Below are positions 44,685-52,908 of a stretch of 64,000 bases of DNA, in pieces. The DNA is from UBA5429 sp942493315. GTDB lineage: Bacteria > Bacteroidota > Bacteroidia > Bacteroidales > WCHB1-69. The notes under the pieces are model-generated. The model had not been told where the DNA came from and searched no databases. It was given only the letters and a program-made list of their open reading frames with translations. The position numbers were made by a program, and so were the translations under genes. The DNA lies in NCBI GenBank assembly GCA_942493315.1, contig OW818690.1, positions 620,001 through 684,000 on the forward strand, given 5' to 3'. Every line of letters starts with the position of its first letter. Within the stretch, counting starts at the first letter, position 1.

Positions 44685-44836
44685 GACAAAAGACGAAGGA
44701 CAAATTAGCTTTCAGTTATCAGGTTTCAGGTTTCAGTTTTTTAATTAAATAGCCACGAATTCACAATTTAAAAAATAATGAATGATTCATTCTTCATTAG
44801 CTTATTTGCTTATTAACTTATTAGCACATTAATCAG
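44685..44836 (+). repeat. Heptad and octad tandem repeats
   Basis: GACNAAN units (three from 44685), TCAGGTT-type units (four from 44712), then five 8-bp units TTAGCTTA, TTTGCTTA, TTAACTTA, TTAGCACA and TTAATCAG at 44797-44836. The last unit abuts the GC-rich repeat copy B. Confidence 0.8.
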
Positions 44837-45065
44837 GGCATTCCCCTTTGGCTACGCTCAAGCTAATTCCTGCCCCATCGGATTCGAAAACCGTCGCTAA
44901 CCAAAGGGTCGGGCTCCGGCCCATACTCCGCACTCAAAAGCCAAGCGGGTCATCCGGCAGGTAGGAGCTCACAAGTTCGCTCTACCTGCTCGGTGTCCCG
45001 CTAATCTTTTTCACTTGCGGGGTATCTGGCCTCCGCCCTAATGCGAACAAAACCTGCGGTTTTGT
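44833..45065 (-). repeat. GC-rich structured dispersed repeat, copy B
   Basis: On the minus strand it is nearly identical to copy C (58897-59129), with about seven differences in 215 bases. It begins with a perfect hairpin ACAAAACC-TGC-GGTTTTGT (45047-45065 on the plus strand). It contains nested stems: GCGGG with CCCGC enclosing GCAGGTAG with CTACCTGC. Heptad repeats flank one side and octad repeats the other, as in copy C. Confidence 0.88.
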
Positions 45066-45066
45066 A

Positions 45067-45184
45067 GTGAATAACTAATAGTGAATAGTTAATAGTGAAT
45101 AGTTAATAGTTTTGCTAATTGGTTAATATATAGCGATTTGCAAGCCTGTGGTCTGTTGTCCGTGGTCTGTAGTCTGTAGTCATA
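45067..45184 (+). repeat. Heptad tandem repeats (GTGAATA and GGTCTGT types)
   Basis: Six units alternating GTGAATA and GTTAATA or ACTAATA at 45067-45108, then five units of the GGTCTGT or AGTCTGT type at 45150-45184. Both have counterparts beside copy C. Confidence 0.8.
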
Positions 45185-45195
45185 TTGACAGAGAG

Positions 45196-45274
45196 TGGAA
45201 AAAAGTTGTAATTTTCTATGAGTTATACTGGAAATAAGTTGTATATTTGCACTTGAATTATTGGAAATAAGTTG
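45196..45274 (+). promoter_or_regulatory. Promoter with three 33-bp-spaced direct repeats
   Basis: TGGAAAAAAGTTG at 45196 and TGGAAATAAGTTG at 45229 and 45262, each exactly 33 bp apart. The -7 box TATATTTG (45242-45249) lies between the second and third. This looks like an operator that fits three helical turns. Confidence 0.65.
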
Positions 45275-45278
45275 CAAA

Positions 45279-46592
45279 ATGAAAACAAAAATTGAGTTAA
45301 AAAGAAAAATTTATGATCGTTTAGTGGAATGGAAAAATTCCGGATCCGATAAAGCATTGCTTTTAAAAGGGGCTAGACAAGTTGGAAAAACAACGATTGT
45401 TCGTAAATTTGGAAATGAGTATTACTCAAACTTTATTGAAATTAATTTTGAACAATCACCTCTGGCAAAAGAAGCTTTTTCAGGAAATTTAGATGCAAAG
45501 AGTATTATTATTAATCTTTCTGCTATGGGATATGGTCCTTTTGAGAAAGGGAATACTTTGATATTTTTTGATGAAATACAAAGTTGTCCTCAAGCAAGAA
45601 CAGCAATTAAGTTTCTTATAGAGGATGGATCTTTTGATTATATTGAATCCGGATCTTTATTAGGAATCAATTATGGAGAAGTATCTTCTTTTCCTGTTGG
45701 ATATGAACAACAAATAGATATGTATCCTTTGGACTTTGAAGAATTTTTATGGGCTTCAGGTGTATCTGATGATGTAATAGATCAATTAAAATATTCGTAT
45801 CAAAAAATCCAACGAATACCCGATTTTTTGCATGATCAAATAATGCTCCATTTTAGAAAATATCTGATTGTGGGAGGTATGCCGGAAGTTGTAAATTGTT
45901 TTATTTTTGAAGGAGATATCAATAAGGTTAAACAAATCCAAACAAATATACTAGGTGGTTATCGAAATGATATTGCCAAATATGCAGGAAAAGATAAAAT
46001 CCTTGCTAAAAAAGTATTTGATTCTATCCCTGAACAACTATGCAAAAAAGATAAACGATTTGTTTTAGCAGACATTGAAAAAGGCGCATCGCAAAGAAAA
46101 TATAATGATGCAACGTTTTGGCTAGTGGATGCAGGAATTTGTTATTTTTCATATAATGTAAATTCATTAGAATTACCTTTAAGTTTTTCTGAAAAACGGA
46201 ATTTATATAAGTTGTTTATGCTAGATACAGGACTATTATGTAATCTTAGCTTACCATCGATTCAGTTTGAAGTTCTCAATGGAAGTATCGGAATTAATGA
46301 AGGTTCTTTAACAGAAAATTTTGTCGCATCTGAAATGATTAAAAGAGAAAAATTACTTTATTATTATGATAAAAAGAGTAAGCAAGAATTAGATTTTGTT
46401 TTCGCAGATCAAAATAAAACTTCAATTATTGAAGTAAAATCTGGAAAAGAGCACAAAAGACATGCATCATTAAATACCGCGATAGCTAGCCATGGAAATT
46501 TAATTGGTCGTGCTATGGTTTTAAGTCAGTTTAATATTGAATATGAAAATTCAATTATTTACTATCCTTTATATACGACAATGTTTTTGTAA
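45279..46592 (+). CDS. AAA-type ATPase with DUF4143 domain
   Basis: 437 residues from the ATG after the direct repeats (MKTKIELKRKIYD). Walker A is KGARQVGKTTIV, Walker B is LIFFDEIQ, and YIESGSLLGI follows. The C-terminal half is DUF4143, with LYKLFMLDTGLL and a PD-(D/E)xK-like ELDFVFADQNKTSIIEVKSG. Such ATPases are common and little understood; some occur in defence islands. An earlier in-frame ATG (45261) lies within the repeat spacing and near the -7 box, so it is less likely. Confidence 0.85.
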   Translation: MKTKIELKRKIYDRLVEWKNSGSDKALLLKGARQVGKTTIVRKFGNEYYSNFIEINFEQSPLAKEAFSGNLDAKSIIINLSAMGYGPFEKGNTLIFFDEIQSCPQARTAIKFLIEDGSFDYIESGSLLGINYGEVSSFPVGYEQQIDMYPLDFEEFLWASGVSDDVIDQLKYSYQKIQRIPDFLHDQIMLHFRKYLIVGGMPEVVNCFIFEGDINKVKQIQTNILGGYRNDIAKYAGKDKILAKKVFDSIPEQLCKKDKRFVLADIEKGASQRKYNDATFWLVDAGICYFSYNVNSLELPLSFSEKRNLYKLFMLDTGLLCNLSLPSIQFEVLNGSIGINEGSLTENFVASEMIKREKLLYYYDKKSKQELDFVFADQNKTSIIEVKSGKEHKRHASLNTAIASHGNLIGRAMVLSQFNIEYENSIIYYPLYTTMFL

Positions 46593-46710
46593 AAGCTATA
46601 GTTTTATCAAACTCTTTTTGCATTTATTTTTGTCATTCTCACTTATTTTTACTATTTTTGCTCCTCTTTGCTTTTAATCGAATCATACTTTCACAGATAA
46701 TACCACCACC

Positions 46711-49700
46711 ATGACCACCACCCAATATATAGAGAATATTAATAAAAGATACAAACTTGGAAACGCTACGGAACATACATTTCGGGGGGATTTACAACAA
46801 CTGATTGAGGATCTTGTTCCCGGTATCAGAGCAACCAATGAACCCAAAAGACAAAGTTGTGGCGCACCCGATTATATCCTTACAAAAAAAGATATTCCTA
46901 TCGGTTTTATTGAAGCAAAAGATATTGGGGATTCCGATCTTGATGGACTTAAAAAAACCGGAAATAAAGAGCAGTTCGACCGTTATAAGGATTCTTTAAG
47001 TAATCTGATTTTTACCGATTATCTGAACTTTCATTTCTATAGAGATGGGGAGTTCCTTTTAAAAATTACGATTGGGGAAGTAACAGAAAAAGGGATCAAA
47101 CCTATTCCGGAAAACTTTGAACGGTTTGAACAGTATATCAAAGATTTTTGCCTCTATATTGGCCAAACGATTAAAAGCTCCAAAAAGTTGGCTCAAATGA
47201 TGGCCGGAAAAGCGCGGTTACTTTCGGAAGTGATTGAAAAAGCGTTGTTGTCGGATGAACAAAATAGCGAAAACAGTACCTTACAGGATCAAATGAGTGC
47301 TTTCAAACAGATTTTAATCCATGATATTACACCCAAAGGGTTTGCCGATGTGTATGCGCAAACAATTGCTTACGGTATGTTTGCTGCAAGAACCAATGAT
47401 CCCACATTGACCACTTTTAACCGTCAGGAAGCTTTTGAACTGATCCCCAAATCAAACCCATTTTTAAAGAAACTGTTTGGCTATATTGCCGGATTAGAGG
47501 TGGATGATCGGATTAAGTGGATTGTGGATGATCTGGTCAATATCTTTTTGGCCTGCAATGTGGAAGAGATGTTGAAAACCTACGGAAAGAGTTCCAAAAC
47601 AGAAGATCCCATTATCCATTTTTATGAAGATTTTTTGAGTGAATATGATCCCAAATTAAGGAAAGCGAGAGGCGTTTGGTACACACCTGCTCCAGTAGTT
47701 AATTTTATCACGAGGGCAGTAGATGAAATTCTAAAAACAGAGTTTGATTTACCCAATGGATTAGCAGATACGAGCAAAACGAAAATCAAAGTAAATGTTC
47801 AAGGGAAGATGGTGGATCAAGAGGTTCATAAGGTTCAGATCCTTGACCCTGCTACCGGAACAGGAACATTTTTGGCCGAAGTGATTAAGTTGATCTATCA
47901 AAAATTTGAAGGACAGCAAGGGATTTGGAGTAATTATGTAGAAAATCAGTTGTTACCCCGATTAAATGGATTTGAGATATTGATGGCTAGTTATGCTATG
48001 GCACATTTAAAATTGGATCTGTTATTAAAAGAGACCGGATTTAAAGCCACAAAAGATCAACGGTTTAGGGTTTATTTAACCAATAGTTTAGAGGAATACC
48101 ACCAAGACACCGGCACCCTTTTTGCCAACTGGCTCAGCTCCGAAGCCAACGAAGCAAACCAAATTAAAAGGGATACACCTGTCATGTGCATCATTGGGAA
48201 TCCACCTTATTCAGTAAGTAGTAGTAATAAAGGAAAATGGATTGAAAGTTTAACTTCAGATTATAAAAAAGATTTGAATGAAAAAAATATTCAACCTTTA
48301 TCTGATGACTATATAAAATTTATACGCTATGGTCAACATTTTATTGAAAAAAACGGGAGTGGAATTTTAGCCTATATTTCAAATAATAGCTTTTTAGATG
48401 GAATAATTCATCGTCAAATGAGAAAAAACTTACTAGAGTGTTTTGACAAAATTTATATTTTAGATTTACACGGTAATTCAAAGAAAAAGGAGGTTTGCCC
48501 TGATAACACAATCGACGAAAATGTATTTGATATTATGCAAGGCGTTTCTATCAATATCTTTGTTAAAACAGGAAAGAAAAAGGCTTCTGAGTTAGGACAA
48601 CTACTACATTCTGAATTTTATGGTAAGAGAGATTTTAAATATGGTAGTCTAAATGAAAATTCATTAAAAAGAATTGAATGGAAAACTTTGAATGCAAATT
48701 CACCTAATTTCTTTTTCATAAATAAGAACTTTGACAATAGAGAAAGCTATGAAAACGGATTTAAGATTGATAAATTGTTCATTCAAAATAATGCAGGGTT
48801 AGCTACAGAGTTTGATGAATTAGTGATTAATAATTCAAAATATGAAGCAGAAGAATTATTAAATGATTTAAGAAATAAACGAGCATTAGAAATATTATCA
48901 AAGTATCAGATTAATCCAAAAAAATTGACAAAAATTGAAAATGCAATTAAAGATATAGCTAAGAACAAACCAATAATTTTACCAATTGATTACCGTCCTT
49001 TTGATTTCAAGTTCACAATATACACTGGGGTTTCAAATGGGGTAATGGGAAGACCAAGAGATGGAATTATGAAACATATGTTACATGAAAACCTTGCTTT
49101 ATTGACATGTAGACAACAAACATCATTTGATTTTCAACACGTCTTTATTTCAAATAAAATCTCAGAACGATGCAGTGTTTCTCTTCAAACAGGTGAGGTT
49201 AATTATATATTACCCATTTACTTATACCCTGAAAACAATGGACAAAAGACTTATGCTCAAACAACAGGAAGAACACCAAACCTAAACCTTGAAATTGTCA
49301 ATCAAATAGCTGAAAAAATTGGATTAACATTCACCAACGAAAAGGAGGAAACGGAAAACACTTTTGCCCCGATTGATATTTTAGATTACATTTATGCGAT
49401 TTTACATTCACCCACGTACCGAGAAAAATACAAAGAGTTTTTAAAAATTGATTTTCCGAGAGTACCTTATCCAAAGGATCAGAAAACATTTTGGGAGTTG
49501 GTACGCTTAGGGGGAGAGATCAGGCAGATTCATTTATTAGATAGTCCGATACTCAACAAAACAAGAATACAATATCCCATAGAGGGCACACATGAAGTGA
49601 TCAAACCTATATACGAAAACGGAAAAGTATTCATCAATGACATCCAGTATTTTGATCAAATTCCCGAAATCGCATGGAATTTTTATATTGGCGGCTACCA

Positions 49701-49839
49701 ACCCGCTCAAAAGTGGCTCAAAGACCGCAAAGGCCGCACCCTCAACTTTGAAGACATTGTTCACTACCAAAAAATCATCCTCGCCCTAAGTGAAACCGAT
49801 CGGTTAATGAAAGAGATTGACAAGATTGAGGTGGAGTAA
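46711..49839 (+). CDS. Single-chain restriction-modification enzyme (type ISP/IIG-like)
   Basis: 1042 residues. A PD-(D/E)xK nuclease-like segment lies at about 52-72 (GAPDYILTKKDIPIGFIEAKD). An adenine-DNA methyltransferase core has motif I ILDPATGTGTFLAE (about 378) and motif IV NPPY (about 496). The C-terminal part (VNQIAEKIGL ... PIDILDYIYAIL ... FPRVPYP) resembles the target-recognition part of type ISP enzymes. No DEAD-box helicase motifs are visible, unlike LlaGI/LlaBIII-type ISP enzymes of about 1600 residues. One polypeptide therefore probably methylates and cuts DNA. The target is unknown. Confidence 0.85.
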   Translation: MTTTQYIENINKRYKLGNATEHTFRGDLQQLIEDLVPGIRATNEPKRQSCGAPDYILTKKDIPIGFIEAKDIGDSDLDGLKKTGNKEQFDRYKDSLSNLIFTDYLNFHFYRDGEFLLKITIGEVTEKGIKPIPENFERFEQYIKDFCLYIGQTIKSSKKLAQMMAGKARLLSEVIEKALLSDEQNSENSTLQDQMSAFKQILIHDITPKGFADVYAQTIAYGMFAARTNDPTLTTFNRQEAFELIPKSNPFLKKLFGYIAGLEVDDRIKWIVDDLVNIFLACNVEEMLKTYGKSSKTEDPIIHFYEDFLSEYDPKLRKARGVWYTPAPVVNFITRAVDEILKTEFDLPNGLADTSKTKIKVNVQGKMVDQEVHKVQILDPATGTGTFLAEVIKLIYQKFEGQQGIWSNYVENQLLPRLNGFEILMASYAMAHLKLDLLLKETGFKATKDQRFRVYLTNSLEEYHQDTGTLFANWLSSEANEANQIKRDTPVMCIIGNPPYSVSSSNKGKWIESLTSDYKKDLNEKNIQPLSDDYIKFIRYGQHFIEKNGSGILAYISNNSFLDGIIHRQMRKNLLECFDKIYILDLHGNSKKKEVCPDNTIDENVFDIMQGVSINIFVKTGKKKASELGQLLHSEFYGKRDFKYGSLNENSLKRIEWKTLNANSPNFFFINKNFDNRESYENGFKIDKLFIQNNAGLATEFDELVINNSKYEAEELLNDLRNKRALEILSKYQINPKKLTKIENAIKDIAKNKPIILPIDYRPFDFKFTIYTGVSNGVMGRPRDGIMKHMLHENLALLTCRQQTSFDFQHVFISNKISERCSVSLQTGEVNYILPIYLYPENNGQKTYAQTTGRTPNLNLEIVNQIAEKIGLTFTNEKEETENTFAPIDILDYIYAILHSPTYREKYKEFLKIDFPRVPYPKDQKTFWELVRLGGEIRQIHLLDSPILNKTRIQYPIEGTHEVIKPIYENGKVFINDIQYFDQIPEIAWNFYIGGYQPAQKWLKDRKGRTLNFEDIVHYQKIILALSETDRLMKEIDKIEVE

Positions 49840-49855
49840 AATTTAAAAGGAGATT

Positions 49856-50152
49856 TTACTTTACTTGAAATTTATAATTTGTATTTATTCCTGGAATTTT
49901 AGAATTTATTAAAAATTCAGATAATTTTTCCTCCAAATAATTTTTTATATATTCAACTTGATTTATGTCCAATTTTTTATTTTCAATTTTATGATTGATT
50001 TGATGTTTAAAATCTCTTTCAAAATATTCAAGAGTTTCTTTAAAAAGTTCAACTTTGTTTGTGTAGCTTTTAATGGTTCCTGATTCAATTGAATTGATTT
50101 TTTCGGATTGTGATGAAAAGAATTCATCAATTTTTGAAATTAGATTATTCAT
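49856..50152 (-). CDS. Small hypothetical coiled-coil-like protein
   Basis: 98 residues, highly charged and helical, with heptad-like spacing of hydrophobic residues (LISKIDEFFSSQSEKINSIESG). It converges on the restriction-modification gene with a 16-base gap. No family is recognised. It could be a small accessory protein of the island, but that is unsupported. Confidence 0.5.
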   Translation of the reverse strand: MNNLISKIDEFFSSQSEKINSIESGTIKSYTNKVELFKETLEYFERDFKHQINHKIENKKLDINQVEYIKNYLEEKLSEFLINSKIPGINTNYKFQVK

Positions 50153-50564
50153 TTTAAATTATTTAATTAATAATTCACAAAAATATACTAAAAAAAATCA
50201 ACTTTTTCAAGTTTGTCCAATTTTGGACACTTTATGAATTCTCTAAGAAAATTGATGCTTTATATTTTAAAATGTAAAAATAATTGAACAAAAAATGCAT
50301 TAGTTTAATCCTCTGCACTTATCCACGGATAATAATCTTCAACCTCTTTTAGGTGTCTCACCCCAGAGGGGTAGCATGTCTATAGCCATCGAATCCAACA
50401 CGGCCAATGATACGACCCTGACCGGGGTTGTACATCTTTCATAGTGCAGAGGTATTTCAAATTATTTATTTTAACTCAATTTAATTATTTTTTTTATTTT
50501 GACTAATTTTTATGTATTTTTGCGATAGATCATTTACTTTAAAAAACTAAAAAATTACTACCAG
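50153..50564. other. Intergenic region with a hairpin element and the ORF6N promoter
   Basis: Besides AT-rich sequence it holds the inverted-repeat-bounded element at 50311-50453 and a -7 box TATTTTTG at 50515-50522, 43 bases ahead of the ORF6N gene. Confidence 0.6.
50311..50453. repeat. 143-bp multi-hairpin element bounded by a 10-bp inverted repeat
   Basis: It opens with CCTCTGCACT and closes with the exact complement AGTGCAGAGG. Inside are a REP-like AACCTCTTTTAGGTG stem, ACCCC-AGA-GGGGT, and a stem formed by TACGACCC and GGGTTGTA. It is more GC-rich than its surroundings. The REP-like part resembles the REP hairpins near the tyrosine transposase 1.3-2 kb downstream. Confidence 0.65.
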
Positions 50565-51434
50565 ATGAATAAAATGATTCTAAATGAAGATATTCAAAAT
50601 ATAATCTACAAAATCAGAGGTGTAGATGTAATGTTAGATAGTGATTTAGCCAGAATTTATGGCATTGATACAAAAGTGTTTAATCAAGCTGTAAAAAGAA
50701 ACAGTATTAGATTTCCTGACAATTTTAGATTTCAATTAAATAATGAAGAAATGTTATTTTTGAGGTCACATTTTGTGACCTCAAAAATTCATGGAGGAAG
50801 AAGATATTTACCTTTTGTTTTTACTGAACAAGGTGTTTCAATGTTATCGACTGTTTTAAAATCAAACAATGCAATACAAGTTAGTATTAGTATCATGAAT
50901 GCATTCGTAGAGATGAGAAGAATTCTCTCTTACAATGCTAATATTTTTCAAAGATTAGAAAAAATTGAAATTAAACAACTTGAATCAGATAACTTATTTT
51001 CTCAATTGTTTAAAGCAATTGAAGAAAAAGATATCCCTGCTAAGAATGGAGTTTTTTTTAATGGAGAGATATTCGACGCCTATTTTTTTGTTTCTAACTT
51101 AATCAGAAGTGCTGAAAATTCAATCATTTTAATTGATAATTATATTGATGATTCTGTTTTAAACATACTTGATAAAAGAGCAGGAAATGTTACTGCAAAT
51201 ATTTATACTCAAAACATAAATAAACAACTAGAATTGGATATTTATAAACATAATTGTCAATATCCCGAGATAAAAATCTCTGTGCTTAAAGAAAATCATG
51301 ATCGATTTTTGATTCTTGATCGTCAAAAAATGTACCATTTTGGGGCTTCATTCAAAGATTTGGGCAAAAAATGGGTTGCTTTTTCTGAAATGAGTACACT
51401 TTGCAACGACATACTTCAAAAATTGAAATTATAA
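50565..51434 (+). CDS. ORF6N-domain protein with C-terminal PLD-like domain
   Basis: 289 residues. The N-terminal 90 residues are an ORF6N DNA-binding domain, known from phage anti-repressors and bacterial islands (IIYKIRGVDVMLDSDLARIYG ... FPDNFRFQL ... RYLPFVFTEQGVSML). The rest has a phospholipase-D-like segment with HDRFLILDRQ and FGASFKDLGKKW, a single half-motif rather than two HKD motifs. The gene contains a perfect 14-bp inverted repeat (50757-50787) in its ORF6N part. The start could also be the next ATG, three codons in. Confidence 0.85.
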   Translation: MNKMILNEDIQNIIYKIRGVDVMLDSDLARIYGIDTKVFNQAVKRNSIRFPDNFRFQLNNEEMLFLRSHFVTSKIHGGRRYLPFVFTEQGVSMLSTVLKSNNAIQVSISIMNAFVEMRRILSYNANIFQRLEKIEIKQLESDNLFSQLFKAIEEKDIPAKNGVFFNGEIFDAYFFVSNLIRSAENSIILIDNYIDDSVLNILDKRAGNVTANIYTQNINKQLELDIYKHNCQYPEIKISVLKENHDRFLILDRQKMYHFGASFKDLGKKWVAFSEMSTLCNDILQKLKL

Positions 51435-51700
51435 AAATGTGGAGGTACCTTGTCTACTGCCATTGGATTTTATCTCTTTACTCGTTTTTCCCAGCATTGC
51501 TATCACCCCCTTATTATCCATAAATGCAATCTTTGCTGTGGCTTGAAGGGTTGAGATCCATTGGGTCATTTCGGAATACCAGCTTCGCTTTCTTGCGATG
51601 TAAACCGTATAGTATTTGCAATTGACTTTTTCCTCCTCTGGTTGTTGCTGTAAGTTTTCAATTGTAATTCTGCATTCTTCATTTTTACTGCAACCTCTTC
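51429..51700 (-). pseudogene. Possible gene remnant converging on the ORF6N gene
   Basis: A frame without a start codon reads NCKYYTVYIARKRSWYSEMT and continues for about 45 more residues to a stop at 51429-51431. That stop overlaps the end of the ORF6N gene. The residue mix looks more protein-like than the shadow frames. Its 5' side runs into a REP hairpin (near 51694), so a REP insertion may have cut off the beginning. An ATG at the Met of SEMTQW would leave a 46-residue product. Confidence 0.3.
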
Positions 51701-51869
51701 GAGGTAGTAGTTTGGTCGGAGTGTGTCATTTTTCCGTGGGTGGCGCTTCGCTGAGTTTTCCACACTGCCTCGTCCGTGGGTGGCGCTTCACTGAGTTTTC
51801 CACACTGCCTCGTCCGTGGGTGGCGCTTCGCTTACCCACGGTTACTAATCTGCAACCTCTTCGAGGTTG
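51694..51869 (-). repeat. REP hairpins and 40-bp tandem array (left of the RAYT gene)
   Basis: AACCTCTTCGAGGT-type REP hairpins at about 51694 and 51851 enclose 40-bp tandem units starting at 51734, 51774 and 51814. The unit core CCGTGGGTGGCGCTTCGCT is the reverse complement, with changes, of the core of the array at 52118-52320. The last unit forms a hairpin CCGTGGGT with ACCCACGG. Confidence 0.8.
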
Positions 51870-52085
51870 ATTGTATTTTCTTGTTAGATTTATTGTTTCT
51901 TCGAAATTGTATTCGATTTTTTAACAATTCAGAATCTTTTAAAGCCATTTTTAACAAAAAGAATACCTTTATTTTTTATCAATTATCTGACAAACAAAAA
52001 ATTATATTTATTTAGTTCGGATTAAATAATAAACCATTTATATAATATAAATTTGAGCATGAAATTTGAAAAAACCAATCATTTT
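51870..52085. other. AT-rich spacer between the two REP arrays
   Basis: About 215 bases with no coding frame that I support; the short open frames are shadows of repeats. Confidence 0.5.
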
Positions 52086-52320
52086 AACCTCGAAGAGGTT
52101 CCAGATTAATAACCGTAGGTCAGCGAAGCGCCACCTACGGAAAAGAGGTCAGCGAAGCGCCACCTACGGAAAAGAGGTCAGCGAAGCGCCACCGACGGAA
52201 AAGAGGTCAGCGAATCGCCACCTACAGAAAAGAGGTCAGCGAAGCGCCACCTACGGAAAAGAGGTCAGCGAAGCGCCACCTACGGAAAAGAGGTCAGCGA
52301 AGCGCCACCTACGGAAAACG
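52086..52320 (+). repeat. REP hairpin and 29-bp tandem array (upstream of the RAYT gene)
   Basis: The REP hairpin AACCTCGAAGAGGTT is at 52086. Seven 29-bp units start at 52118 and repeat to 52320 (GGTCAGCGAAGCGCCACC...). Each unit can pair CCGTAGGT with ACCTACGG. Another REP, ACCTCGCAGAGGTTG, is at about 52346. The frame read through the units (52066-52497) is not a gene. Confidence 0.85.
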
Positions 52321-52378
52321 AAAACGAAGTACAACATAATCTACTACCTCGCAGAGGTTGCAGTAAAAACCAACAACT

Positions 52379-52831
52379 ATGAGCTATACGCAATTATTAT
52401 ATCACATCGTTCTCAGAACAAAAAAAAGTCAAAAAACATTATCCTTGGACCATTCAGAAGCATTATACAAGTACATCTGGGGAATCATCAATCGTAAAGA
52501 TTGCTTACTTTACCGAATAAATGGGATGGAAGATCATATTCACTTACTCGTTTCAATTCATCCCACTATTGCAGTTGCTGATTTTGTAAGAGATCTTAAA
52601 CGAAGTACCAGTATGATGTTAAAAATGGAAAAAGGATTCGAAAAATTTAAAGGATGGGGAAGTGGCTATTGCTCCTTATCATATAGCATGCGAGACAAAG
52701 AGATGATATCGAATTACATTAAAAATCAAAGAGAACATCATCAGAAAATTTCGTTTCAAAAGGAGTTTGAAAATTTCGTCAAAGAAGCAGGATTAGATTT
52801 TGATCCACGGTTCTGGGAGGAGCAAAATTAG
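52379..52831 (+). CDS. REP-associated tyrosine transposase (RAYT, IS200-like)
   Basis: 150 residues, Y1/HUH transposase family. The HUH motif is H53-I-H55 in MEDHIHLLV and the catalytic tyrosine is Y113 in NYIKNQREHH. Such single-domain enzymes act on REP hairpins and are usually domesticated single-copy genes. Here the gene starts about 15 bases after a REP hairpin and has inverted REP arrays on its upstream side. Four heptad units begin at its stop codon. Confidence 0.9.
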   Translation: MSYTQLLYHIVLRTKKSQKTLSLDHSEALYKYIWGIINRKDCLLYRINGMEDHIHLLVSIHPTIAVADFVRDLKRSTSMMLKMEKGFEKFKGWGSGYCSLSYSMRDKEMISNYIKNQREHHQKISFQKEFENFVKEAGLDFDPRFWEEQN

Positions 52832-52888
52832 ACTACGGACAACGGACTACAGACTTGCAAATTGCATATCAGCTATCAGTTATCAGTT
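52831..52888 (+). repeat. Heptad tandem repeats after the RAYT gene
   Basis: GACTACG, GACAACG, GACTACA and GACTTGC from 52831, then TATCAGC, TATCAGT and TATCAGT from 52867. Confidence 0.7.
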
Positions 52889-52908
52889 TTATTACTTCCC
52901 CCTTCCCC

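Noticed and set aside
51566..51870. Open frames across the left REP array on both strands
   Set aside because: They consist of translated repeat units and are not preserved between units.
51734..52320. CRISPR array
   Set aside because: Tandem units have no unique spacers, can form hairpins across the unit, and no cas genes are in the window.
52066..52497. A 143-codon open frame with repeated RSAKRHLRKRGQ units
   Set aside because: It runs through the 29-bp REP array and overlaps the real RAYT start in another frame.
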